Positions 11,122 to 22,100 of a stretch of DNA of 64,000 nucleotides are shown piece by piece (positions within the stretch are counted from its first letter, which is position 1; every line of letters starts with the position of its first letter). A program made the translations under genes and the position numbers. Source of the stretch: Bursaphelenchus xylophilus (Eukaryota; Nematoda; Chromadorea; Rhabditida; Aphelenchoididae); NCBI GenBank assembly GCA_904066235.2, contig CAJFCV020000006.1:11966001-12030000 (forward strand), given 5' to 3'. Under the pieces are notes generated by a model, which saw only the letters and a program-made list of their open reading frames with translations, had not been told where the DNA came from and ran no database searches.

Positions 11122-12437
11122 AGTTTTTCATAACCTACATTCCTCCACATTTTATATTTTATCTCCACAGACATTCTGCCACCTCAAAGTTCCATGTTTT
11201 CCCCGAAAATTTCCTCATTTCCCACATTCTTTTTTCTTGTTATTCCTCGAGAATTTTTGATCCCTTGCATGCCATTACACATAGCACTTGTACAGCACTT
11301 GTCATCGTCTTGTGGTCAGCATGCGGTTCCTCTTTCTGCTGCTTAATTTTGCATGAGGAATGGGGATTAGAAACTTGTACTTCAGGGAGCCTCGAAATGG
11401 ACATTCAAAGAGAGAAACAGCGCCTTCGGGTGACGCGAATTAACGGGGCAACAGCGACGTTTTGAACACCATTTCTTGGCCAATTTTTTCGAAAAAAAAA
11501 TTTGAAAATTAGCGAGTTTTTGTAGGAAAAATCTCTTTTTTTTATCGATATATCCCTGTATTTTTCTGATATTTTTTTGAAAAACCCTCAATATCTCTGA
11601 AATTTTGATGTTATTGTGGGTGTAAATGAATTATGATGTGTTTTGTAGGCTCTGAAATAGAGGAAAGTACAATTAAGGCTATAGGAATGTAGTCGAAATT
11701 CGAAAACAACTCGGATTTTCAGAGTTTTAGGCCTTTCTTCCGTTCAAAAGTCATTCCTCGAAGTTGTTATGTATTTTTATTACTATGAGACCAATTTTCC
11801 TAATTTGCCTGACGTTTGCAAAACACTTTTAAGCTGGCGGAGAAGTCTTCAAGCCGCTTCCAGGCGATTATTATGTACAATATTCATCATCGGAAAGAGA
11901 GTCAGCCTGTTTGGGGGGATTGGGTATGACGGGAGGGGAGGGGGTGATATCAACGGTGTTTTTTAGTATAAAAACGACATTTTTTTACATATTGTCTTGT
12001 AAAATACGATCATATTTTTTTCTATCTTTCATTTTTTCATTTTTTTTATTTTTACCATTTATTAACGCGCAAAACATAAAAAACCCTAATAAATGTTATT
12101 AATTACGATAAAAAATTCATAAAAATTTCATCCTTTTTTTTTGATCATATTTTTTTTACCACGGAAAAAAATTTAATTACAGCAATTTTTTATGTTTTTA
12201 AAAAGTTTTTAAAACTTTTATTTTTTGGTTTTACCATTTTTTCAACTCAAAAAAATAAAAAAAAACCCTATATAAATGTTATTAAAAACGATAAAAAAAT
12301 TTAAAAAGATTATTTATTATTATTATTTTTGTTTTCTTTTTTTTTTTGAAATTTTCAAATTTTTTTTTATTTTTTTAACGCGAAAAAAATCGAAGAAAAA
12401 TCTAAATTTCCCAATATTAAATATATTTTTTTCAGAA
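11122..12437. promoter_or_regulatory. Upstream region / outron of the synaptotagmin-like gene
   Basis: No coding feature. The interval ends in a T-rich tract and TTTTTTTCAG at 12427-12435, two bases before the synaptotagmin start codon, which fits a spliced-leader acceptor. Promoter position cannot be read from sequence. Confidence 0.35.
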
Positions 12438-15400
12438 ATGGTGGCGCTAGAGACATTGGAAACATATTTTGCCGAGGAATCCAAGCCTCTAATCTTGGTC
12501 TATGCAATAAGCGGAACGGTGATGATGCTGCTCATCGTCGCTGTCGTATTTTTGATCCATTCAAGAAGAACAAGGCTGAATTGGTAAGCAAATCGTTTTT
12601 TATTTGTTTTTAAAATACGGTTATCCTCTTTCTTTCTGCCCTTGGAGGGTAATGTTTGTTTCCACAAAAAAATCAATTTTTTCCTCACAAAACTAACAGG
12701 GGAAGTACTCCAAGTGCTACGCTCAGATTTTGATGAAACTAGGCCTAAATTTAGAACAATTTTTTCTAAGATATATGCGAGAATCCCAGTTCGCGCTTTA
12801 CAGAAACAACCGAGATTTTTAGATCGAAAGTCGGCCAAAATTTAGGACTTTTTGCCGAATTTCGGCACGGAAAGTTTCATGCCTATCTCTACCGTTTCTA
12901 CAAAAGATCAAAATTTTCCGCACGAAACTGCCAAAGTTATGGCCAGAAAGCATTTTTCTCTCTGACCGCTCTCCACGTTTAGCGTGCTCTCTCGGCGGCA
13001 AAAATCGTTCGATATCTCGGCGGCGCCCGCAAAGCGCGAGCTAAAACTTTCAGGAATTGATATTTGGTCCATACCCGACGTGTGTGCGAAATTTAAAGAA
13101 GTTCTGAGCGTCGCACTTGGACTACTTCCCCTGTAAGTAGCAAAGATACGGCCAAAAAAGTGTTTTTTTTTTCTCTACCGTTCTTTTGTATATTCTCCTA
13201 GCAGCAAAGATCACTGAATATCTCGGGGGCGTCTGCAAAGCTCGGGCTAAAATTTTCGGGGATTGACATGTGGCATGGACCTAAAGTGTGTGCAAAATTA
13301 AAAGAAAATCTTGAGTGTCGCACTTGGAGTACTTCCACGACAAACCGGGGCAACCCAAGCTGTCGTAACTGTTTTTGAATTCTTAAATTTACCTATGATT
13401 TGTTTTCATTCCCTTCCGCAAGCGCCTGACCAAACTTTCTGCCTTTTTTAGCCGTTTCTATTACGAACCTTTCGTTGTAAATTTAGTTCCTCTGACATTT
13501 CATGCAAAAAGAAAAAAAATTTCCCCTAAAAAATTGTAAAGATCTCTCCTTGTACTTCCTATTTACAACAAACCCCAGCCCTACAATTCTTTGAACACTA
13601 ATCTTTACACCCTCTTTACACAAATTTTGTTGCTTTAGGTACGAGCAGAACCTGCTGGAAATGGCGCACTCTCCCCCACACTACATGCGATGCAAGGCGA
13701 TGCCGCGAATGGACACGGAAGACGAGGAGCGCCTGGATATGCCATAGTAAGTCCTGCAAAATTAATGAAGGGGGAATTACTCTGTAATTACTCGGAACGG
13801 GTAGTTTTTATCGCGTTCCCAAAAAAAGAAATTACAGAGATCGCCAAAAAAGGAAATTTTTGAGTTGTAAAGTAGTATTTGTAAGTTGTAATGGAGGGTT
13901 TAGGGGTTCCAGAGATTAGATTTAGTACTGCAATAGCAAAAATATGGTTTTGGAGGCAAAAATTTTTAAATTTCCGGTTTTCCCGCCAAGTTTTGAAATC
14001 GTTGGCATTGTGTTGCAACCTATGAAAACGCAAGATAGGACTCTCCAGACAAAAAAAAACCTTCTCATATCTTCATTTTGTTATTTTACTCTTAAAATTT
14101 TTTCGAATTTCCAATTTTCCCGCCAAATTTATAAATCCTTGGCATTGTGCTGCAACCCATTGAAAATGAGAATTATGACCCTCTAAACAAAAAAAAACTC
14201 TTCCTGTCTTCATTTTTTGATTTTGGCCTTAAAATTTTTTGAAAATTTCCAATTTTTCCGCCAAATTTATAAATTCTTGGCGTTGTGTTGCAACCTATGA
14301 AAACTCAAGATTAGGTCCCTCAGGACCAAAAAAGAACTCTTTCTGTCTTCAATCTTTTTATTTTACGTGTATAAAATTTAGAAATTTTTGAATTTCCCGC
14401 AAAATTTTTAACTATTTGGCATTGTGTTGCAACTCTTTAAAATGACAGCATAAAATTAAAACTTTAAAATACGTAGTCGTCATGATCTAATATGTATTTT
14501 TACGCCAATGATTTAAAAAATTTATTTGTTCCCGCCAAATTTTTAAATTTTGGCATTATGTTTCAACCTCTAAACTTAGCCGTTCAATCCATAAAAATCT
14601 GAAAAATCTCTTCTAGCAGCGCTTCCGACATTGAGCGAAAACAATCGCGGATACGACGAGTGAAACGAGAGCCCATCGGCGATGTGAGCAACATGTTCCA
14701 CGTGCCGAAGATGACCAAACACACCAGCATGTTCAGCAAGTTCAGTCAGTCCGACATTGATCGAGGACTATATACAACTAATGTAGGTTGAATTTAGAGG
14801 GGTTGTGAGATTTTTGGAGGGCTTGGAAAGCTGCAATTTGGGGTCTGTAAATCTTATGATGATAAAGGGAATTTTCGTCTAAAAAATAAAACTTTTTCAT
14901 CGCATGACGAACAGATTTCCGCTTCGTATTTCTCCTAATTGGTCGTTCTGGCCCATGTTTCAATCTCTCTGAAAAATTTAGCTTGAATGCCAAAAGCAGA
15001 GGTGAGATATCAGTCTGTCGGGAAAATAATGAGCACTCTGTTGCATCGAAAATTGCATCGCGGCCGAGAAAATGAATTGTGTCGCGGAGAAAATCAAATT
15101 GCTTTTGGCTTCAGCGACGCGATTGGCTTAGCGACATTGTGCTCATTATTTTGCCGACAGACTGATTTTCAAAAATCGCTCCAAAAAATCGAACTTTCGA
15201 CATTTTCCGGCTTAAAAATCTCGGAGATATCGGCAAAGTGCGCAGAAAAAAAGCTCGTATATCTCTTAGAAAGTCATAATCTCAATTCTGACCAAGTTTT
15301 TTTCAAAATCCGAGCAACTTTTTTTTGGCCGTTTTTTGGCCGAAAATTGCTTCTGTCGGGAAAATAATGAGCATTCTGTCGCAGCGGAAATCACAGAGAA

Positions 15401-18400
15401 AAGAGAAAAATGACTTGTATCGTGAAGAAAATCAAATTGATTTTTACTTCAGAGATCGCACAGCGACATTGTCCTCATTATTTTCCCGACAAACTGAGCG
15501 GCCATAAAAGCGGTTACATGAAACTTTTAGCTCTAAAAAATAATTTTTTCCCTTCTTTTTTGCTAATAAATATTTTTTCCAGGTAGCAGAGTCCTCCTAC
15601 GACGAGGACTCGGGCTTCTGCGGCTCACTGAAATTGGCACTCTATATGGACACCAACCTCAATTTGCTGACCGTTTGCCTGAAACAGGCGACCGATTTGG
15701 TGGCCAAACGCCAAGACGGCTACCCCAACCCCTACTTCAAGGTGTGTCTCGACGTTCCCGACCAAACCCGCCCCAAAACCGAGCAACAGACCCGAGTGGC
15801 GAAGAACACGTCGTCGCCGGTGATCGAGGAGGACTTCTTCTTCCAGGTCTCCATGGAAAAGGTGGGCCAGTCGCGGCTGGAGGTCATGGTCTACGATTAC
15901 GACCAGTTCTCGGTGGACGAGTGCATCGGCTACTGTTGGCTGACACTGGGACGGGTCGCGATTTCGACGATCAAAGAGCAGCCCACCATCTTTTGGGCCG
16001 AAGTCTTGCCTTTTGATGACGATTCAGGGGTAAGCTGGAGGCAGAAAAATGATGGGAGAAAATTCAAAAAATTTTTAAAAGATAGTTTTTTATGAGCGGA
16101 AAATGATTTTTAGACACAAAAAAGAACAAAAGTCGGAATTCACAATAGTTTTTGTTATAAAATTGTAAAATTTTGAAATTTTTGATTTTTATGGACAAAA
16201 ACGTTAAATTTTATGCATTTTTGATAATATTAGGGAGTAAAAACGTAAATACCGAAAGACAACTTCCTTTGTTATAAAAAATGACTTTTTAGACATTTTC
16301 GAAATTTTTAATTTTTATGGACATAAACGTTAAATTTTATGCATTTTTGAAAATATTAGGGAGAAAAAACGTAAATCGCAAAAAGTAAAAAATCACAAGT
16401 TACAACTTATTTTGTCATCACAAAAATTATTTTCGTGCTATTTTGAATTTTTTTATTTTTATGGTCAAAAACGTTAAATTTTATGGATTTCTGAAAATAT
16501 TAGGGAGAAAAAACGTAAATCCCGAAAAACAAAATTCTAAAGTCACAATAGTTTTTGTCATAAAAAAAATGACTTCTGTGCAATTTTGAATTTTTTTTAT
16601 TTTTATGGACAAAAACGTTAGATTTAAAATATATTAGGGAGAAAAAACGTAAATTCCGAAAAACAAAAAAAAACCCAAGTTACGACTTCTTTTGTCATCA
16701 AAAAAGTGAAAAATCAGAGCGTCGCACTTTGTAAATTTTCAAAAAATGATACGATTTTTCTCAAATTTTACAAAAAAAAATTTTAAAATACGATTATGTT
16801 TTCTTTATTTTTTCTTTACTAAAAACATTCCAGACCGGCTTCGGCGAGGTCCTCTTCTCCTTGACATACCTCAGCAAAGCGCAACGACTCACCGTCAACG
16901 TCTTCAAGGCGCGGAACTTGAACACCGAAAACATGGACACGTTCTCGTCGAATGCGATCCGCGTTTCGATCATGAACAACAGCGAGAAGCGGCTGAAACG
17001 GAAGAAGACGTCGAGCAAGAAGAACACGAGGAACCCGCAGTACAACGAGTCGTTGAGTTTTGGGATCCCGAAGAGCTCGTTGTGCGATACGATACTGGAG
17101 ATTGAGGTGAGCGGTGTGGCCTATTCATTATCATCAGTCTGTCGGGAAAATAATGAGCACAGTGTCGCTTCGGCGATCGCTGAAGTGAAAAGCAATTTGA
17201 TTTTCTCCGTGACACATTTCATTTTCTCGGCGGCGATGAGATTTTTGATGCGACAGAATGCTCATTATTTTCCCGACAGATTGATAATTATCTCCCAAAT
17301 AACTCAAAATTTCCATAGCTTTGCTATCTGCATACTCATGCAAATTTTTTGAATTGCTGAGAAGGAGAATTTTGTTTGGCATAGCAAAAAGAATGAGAAT
17401 GAAACTAGTTATCCAAACCGTATTTTACAAAAAAATCAATGCCTTATTATTAATTAAAAATACTACTGTCACGACTTCACGTGCGAATTTGCATATTCCC
17501 ACGGAATGACTGACAAATTGTTATAAAAGGAAGAGAAATCGCCCAATCATTATTATTATTATTTGTTTCTGTCTTTTACCGGTTGTATGTTGTGTTGTGT
17601 TCAATAAACCGTCGTATTTTCTATTGTCTATTATAAAGTTGTCTATGGTCAACTCTTGTGTTGGTGGAGTCAAGTATTGTGAGTTCATTTGTGAAGTTGT
17701 TTCCTGAGTATAGTTAGTCGTTTGTCATAGTTTGTGTAGTCGTGTGTCATCGTTGTTTGTATAGTGTGTTTGGGCTTGGGATCAGAAATAACAACTAGAA
17801 CAGGGACCCTTATACGTGCTCTCACTGAACTCGTGACATGACGACCACGGCAGGATTCGAAAAATATCCAAAAAACCATCCGCAGTCGACAGGATTCGAA
17901 CCTGTGCGGGCAGAGCCCAATTGATTTCTAGTCAATCTCCTTAACCACTCGGACACGACTGCACACAGCTTTTGGTCGGGAAATGTAACCGCTTATTAGA
18001 GAGAGTTGGTGTCAAAAACAGTTTTTTTTCTTTTATGCATAAATTCTTCTGTTTATCAAGCGGAACTTCCAACGAGAACGGATTGACACATCATGACCAT
18101 GCACTTGTTGTGATAAGCTGTTACTGATTCAGGAGTGAACGTGCAGTCGTGTCCGAGTGGTTAAGGAGATTGACTAGAAATCAATTGGGCTCTGCCCGCA
18201 CAGGTTCGAATCCTGTCGACTGCGGATGAAATTTTTAGAGATTTTGGTGGTGTTTTAGTAAATAATAAGTGATAAACTTGTCGTAAAATACGTTAAGCTC
18301 AATGTAGTTGTTTTTTTGTCAGTCTATCAATAAAAAATCGGAGTGAAATGGAAAAATGCTAATAGAGAATCAAGGGTTTCGCTTCGGGACTTATCAGAAA

Positions 18401-18932
18401 TAATTTTAAAAAACTGGAAAAAAATTAAAAATCAAAAAAAAATATTTGGTTTATCACTCTGTCGGGAAAATAATAAGCCTCGAAAATCGCATCGCCGCCA
18501 AGAAAATGAATTGTGTCGCGGAGAAAATCAAATTGCTTTTTATCCTTTAGCGATCTGCTCGGCGCAGCGATTGTGCTCATTATTTTCCCGACAGACTGAT
18601 AAATTAGGATTCTTTGCATGCTTTATCGTATTATGATACCAACCGTACAATAAAAAATGAGATTTTAAGAAATTTGCATAAATTTGCATATTCCAAAAAT
18701 ATGCAATTTTTTCTAAACTACTTTATATTGCAACTGATAACAACTCCCCAATGTTTTCATTTCACCCATTTCTCTTCAGGCGATCCACGAATACGGTACC
18801 TTCGGGATGGGCAACAAAGTGCTCGGCCGGATGGAGCTCCCCCTCCACCAATGCAAGGACCTGTGGCGGGCGATAATTCGCGAAGAGAAGTCGCAAGCGC
18901 GATGGTACCCGTTGGAGGCGCCACCTCGATAA
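12438..18932 (+). CDS. Synaptotagmin-like protein (TM + two C2 domains)
   Basis: Six exons spliced by hand: 12438-12583, 13639-13746, 14617-14782, 15583-16029, 16834-17106, 18780-18932; all junctions GT/AG and in frame, giving 430 aa. The N terminus has one membrane helix (about residues 17-41) followed by RRTR, then a basic linker, C2A (about 153-280) and C2B (about 290-428) ending in WYPL where synaptotagmins have WHxL. C2B keeps the polybasic strand (KRLKRKKT...KKNTRNPQYNE) that binds phospholipid and SNAREs. Known calcium ligands are largely replaced: C2A loop 1 has NPY for DPY, and C2B loops lack the Asp residues. I infer a calcium-independent vesicle-trafficking synaptotagmin. The start lies 2 nt after a splice acceptor, suggesting trans-splicing. 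The 1.67-kb last intron contains two tRNA genes. Confidence 0.88.
12696..13134. mobile_element. Inverted-repeat element, ACAGGGGAAGTACTCC family
   Basis: 439 bp in intron 1 of the synaptotagmin-like gene. It starts ACAGGGGAAGTACTCCAAG and ends CTTGGACTACTTCCCCTGT. The interior contains GAGCGGTCAGAG-type and TCTCGGCGGCGCCCGC segments shared with 30910-31360 and, more divergently, 23446-23848. Non-coding. Flanking DNA is itself a broken copy of the same family. Confidence 0.75.
13135..13355. mobile_element. Right half of an interrupted ACAGGGGAAG-family copy
   Basis: The segment from GCAAAGATACGGCC to CACTTGGAGTACTTCC repeats the right half of the family. Its left half lies at about 12640-12694, so the complete copy at 12696 sits inside it. 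Confidence 0.6.
13940..14580. repeat. Intron 2 tandem repeat (~140-bp unit)
   Basis: Four to five diverged units, each with TTTCCCGCCAA(A/G)TTT, then TTGGCATTGTG(T/C)TGCAACC and a CTCT(A/C)(A/C)A-rich tract. The repeat is private to this intron. Confidence 0.7.
15008..15166. mobile_element. MITE, CAGTCTGTCGGG family, type A
   Basis: 159 bp with both inverted ends and type A interior, in intron 3 of the synaptotagmin-like gene. Confidence 0.85.
15352..15496. mobile_element. MITE, CAGTCTGTCGGG family, type A
   Basis: About 145 bp, left end slightly truncated (CTGTCGGGAAAATAATGAGC), right end TTTTCCCGACAAACTGA. Same intron as the copy at 15008, about 90 bp before the C2A exon. Confidence 0.8.
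16080..16740. repeat. Intron 4 tandem repeat (~120-bp unit)
   Basis: About five units built on TTTTTATGGACAAAAACGTT, AATATTAGGGAGAAAAAACG and an AAGTTACAA(C/T)-type segment. The repeat is private to this intron. Confidence 0.75.
17133..17285. mobile_element. MITE, CAGTCTGTCGGG family, type A
   Basis: 153 bp, both ends present, in the last intron of the synaptotagmin-like gene, 26 bp after the donor of the C2B exon. Confidence 0.85.
17467..17838 (+). mobile_element. Solo LTR, TGTCACGA family
   Basis: 372 bp from TGTCACGACTTCACG to AACTCGTGACA. It contains TTATAAAAGGAAGAG and TTCAATAAACCG. No matching 4-bp flank (CTAC versus TGAC), unlike the other three copies, so the flanks have diverged or recombined. 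Confidence 0.75.
17881..17962 (-). tRNA. tRNA-Ser (AGA), intronic
   Basis: 82 nt, minus strand, complete cloverleaf with long variable arm, anticodon AGA, B box GGTTCGAATCC and a T6 terminator. It lies within the last intron of the synaptotagmin-like gene, antisense to it, and is divergent from the tRNA at 18143 with a 180-bp spacer. Confidence 0.96.
18143..18224 (+). tRNA. tRNA-Ser (AGA), intronic
   Basis: 82 nt, plus strand, identical in design to the others, followed by a T5 terminator. It is the sense member of a divergent pair. The preceding 75 bp (CACATCATGACCATGCAC... TGATAAGCTGTTACT) recur almost exactly upstream of the tRNA at 35980. Confidence 0.96.
18452..18601. mobile_element. 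MITE, CAGTCTGTCGGG family, type A
   Basis: 150 bp, inverted ends TCACTCTGTCGGG and CCCGACAGACTGATA. Last intron of the synaptotagmin-like gene. Confidence 0.85.
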
Positions 18933-19170
18933 AATGACATTAGTATTAGTATTAACGTTGTACATTTGTTTGGCTGTATAGTTGAATTCGATGGTATTTA
19001 TTATCAAACATGTCAATAAAGATTTATTGCATTAAAGAAAGGGGACCCGTTGATGACTACAATAGTAATCGTATGCTGTATGTTGGATGAAAAAATCAAT
19101 TATACTAATATAATATCTCGGAAAATAATGAGCAAAATTCTATCATGGTTTGAAAAAAGGAAAGATGGGA

Positions 19171-22100
19171 CTAAACAACTGTCTGTCGAAGACTTCTATC
19201 TCCAAGATTCGAGATATTCGTATCTCCGTCTATCCTCTCCATCTTTTTCGATGACCGAGAATTTCCATTCGCTTTGCCCCCAGCTCCATCCTCATCAAAG
19301 TTGGCGTTGAAGAAGCGCCTGGGGCAACAGAAACATTGCTCCGAGAGTTTTCGAAATATCTTGTCGTAGAACTCGAGGTCCCACAGGAAACGCGGCAAAA
19401 AGTGCCAGTTGTGCAGGAACTCTGGTAAGATCCCAGGATGCGAACTTTGCAGCCAGTTGATTGTAATGAGAATCGCGACAAACGCTACGAAACCGCCAAC
19501 GATTGTGAACATCACAGCCGATGGAAGGAATGAAAGGGCCAGTAGGAAGGCGGGGAACAAAAAGAAAACGTTCAAGATGTAGACCAGTGCGAACCAGCGA
19601 TACTGAAATTCAGTGGTTTGAATGAAAATTTAGAGTGGACTTACTTGAGCAGTAGTGTTTCCCAAGATCTTGCAAAGTCGCAACGGAATTCTTCGTAGGA
19701 ATGGAATGGGATAGAAGAAAATGACGCCAAGAACATTGAAAATCGTTTGGCAGAGGGCGATTTGAATGGTTCTGAAAGGATCCGTTCAATCTTTGTTCAC
19801 AGCAAAGAATATCAGCCTGTCGGGAAAATAACGGCGGCGCGCAGCAGCCAAATGTTTCGTCTCGTCGAAAAAAGGGTGCGTTCGCGCACCAAATCCCCAG
19901 TCGCGGTTTGCCGTGGCAAACCGATGATGAGCGATTCCAAGACTCGACGACCCGTCGCACGGCAACCCATGGAGTCTCCCTCCTCGTTTCGGCACTTCGT
20001 ACACCCAGTATCGGTCAAATTGACACGAAATGTCACAACAGAATTTTTCGTGTGGTTTTTCGATGGAAAAATATTTTTCTCTAAATTATTTTATTGCTTT
20101 TGTCAGTTGTGACACTTCGTTTGGACGAAGCTCAAAAGTGGGCGGGAGACATTTTTGTTCTATTTTGGTTTGCCGTGCGCCGTTATTTTCCCGGCGCATA
20201 GCTTATTCTTAAAGGTTGATTAACACTTATGTAAGATTTCATGACATTTGGAAAAAACCCCCCGAGATATGATCAAAAAATGGGGCGGAACCAAAAAGTA
20301 GGATGCACTGTACCATGGATTTTCAACGGAGACGTTTTGTTTCGACGCACAGTGCATTTTTTCCTTTTTTCGCACATCGCGGCCTGGTGACAGAAAGTCT
20401 ACGAGTTTTAAAAAATATAGCATCAGTCTGTCGGTAAAATAGTGAGCAGATCGTGCTGCAGAAGTGAAAAGCAATTTGACTTTTCTCCGCGACACAATTC
20501 ATTTTCTTGGTTCATTATTTTCCCGACAGACTGATAGTCGCAAAATTTATTAAAAGCCCTTACTCCTGCAGCTGCGCTGGGTCCGCTGACAATGCGGCCA
20601 GAATGCCCGACGACGTCGTTCCAACATTCGCCCCCATCAACAACGGATACAGCTTCTCCAACGGGATAACTCCAATCCCAACGAGCGGCGTTAGCGCCGA
20701 ACGGAACACACTACTCGATTGTATGATTACCACAACAACGGCGGCGACAAACATGAGGAAATAGCCGGTAAACCATTCGAACGGATATGGGAAACGTTTT
20801 TCTAACAGGCAACGGACCCATATCGCCGCGCGTCCCGCGAACAAGAGATAGTTGATCTTCACTAGAGCCGCCAAGCAGAAGCCAAGGCCGATGATCGCGG
20901 CGACAAGAAGCGCCAGCCCAATTTTGGCATCGGACCAAGTGGAATAGGCGAAAATGTGGACGTAGGGGCCTGAAAGATGTTGTTGCTCAAAGGAAATGCG
21001 TATTCGCTTCGTGATTGATAGTGGCGGATCTGATCCAGTGGAAACAAAGATACCATTTTGCATCCGGGAAGTATCAAAAAATGTGGCAAAAAGCCTCCAT
21101 CTCCAATTGAAAAAACTCCGTTTTGAAGGACGTACCCCTTCTCTCTCAAAAATACTGGTCGTTCCAGAAAGTGCGTGCACTTTTTTCCGCCTTTTTTTGC
21201 ACCGCACAGTGCAAGTTTCGTGTTCCCCGCGCGACGCGATCCGTTTCGAAACATTTTGCACTGTGCAATTTCTGAAAATTCGCGCCGGCTCCGTTGAGAA
21301 AAGCTTGCGTCGCATATCCGGTTCCACAGTGCAAAAGGTCAAATGCACCCCCGCAAAAAGGGAATTTTGTGCACAGTGCGGCCCACGAAAAAAAGTGCAC
21401 GCACTTTCTGGAACGCCTAGTAGAGCGCGCTTTTGCAATCGGAATTTTTTCACTTGGAGAGGGAGGTACTTTGTTACATTTTTTATTCTTCCCGGATGCA
21501 AAATGATACGTTTTTCTGTCACTGGATCAGATCCGCCACAGTAAAAAGCAATCGTCAAGACTTTCAAGCAAGCGATGTGTTGGGGCAGAGAGAAAAGCAC
21601 TTTAAAATACCTTTCACTTACACTCGGATAATTCACCTCCAGTATCGAGATCGATGCAACGCAAAACGAAAGAGCTTCCGTAAGTCACATTCTCATCCCT
21701 TCGACTCATCGAAGTCACTCGAGTCAGGGCTTTGACATCAATCTGGAAAAGTTTTACCACAATCCACGCTTACAAAAAAAATTAAAGCATACAAAAAATT
21801 AGTATAATCTTTTTATGTCAGTCTGTTGGGAAAATAATGAGCACAATGTGGCTGCGCTGATCGCAAAGTTAAAAGAACTTTGATTTTGCCGCGACAAAAT
21901 TCATTTTCTCGGTGGCGATGCGATTTTGCAGAGGGCTCATTATTTTCCCGACGACTGACATGAAGTTGTACTAACACCTACCTGCACAACCAGGTTCAAA
22001 AGTGGGTCCGTCAAGTACCGGAGCGTCTTCACCTCGCTCGCTTTCACACCGCTCAACGGCATCACCAATATCCCACTGAGCCACTCCATGAAGCCGGTCG

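Noticed and set aside
20560..21636. Single 358-codon frame on the minus strand overlapping SLC34 exon 6
   Set aside because: Only 20564-20969 is exon. The upstream part runs through an acceptor and an inverted-repeat element that happens to stay open.
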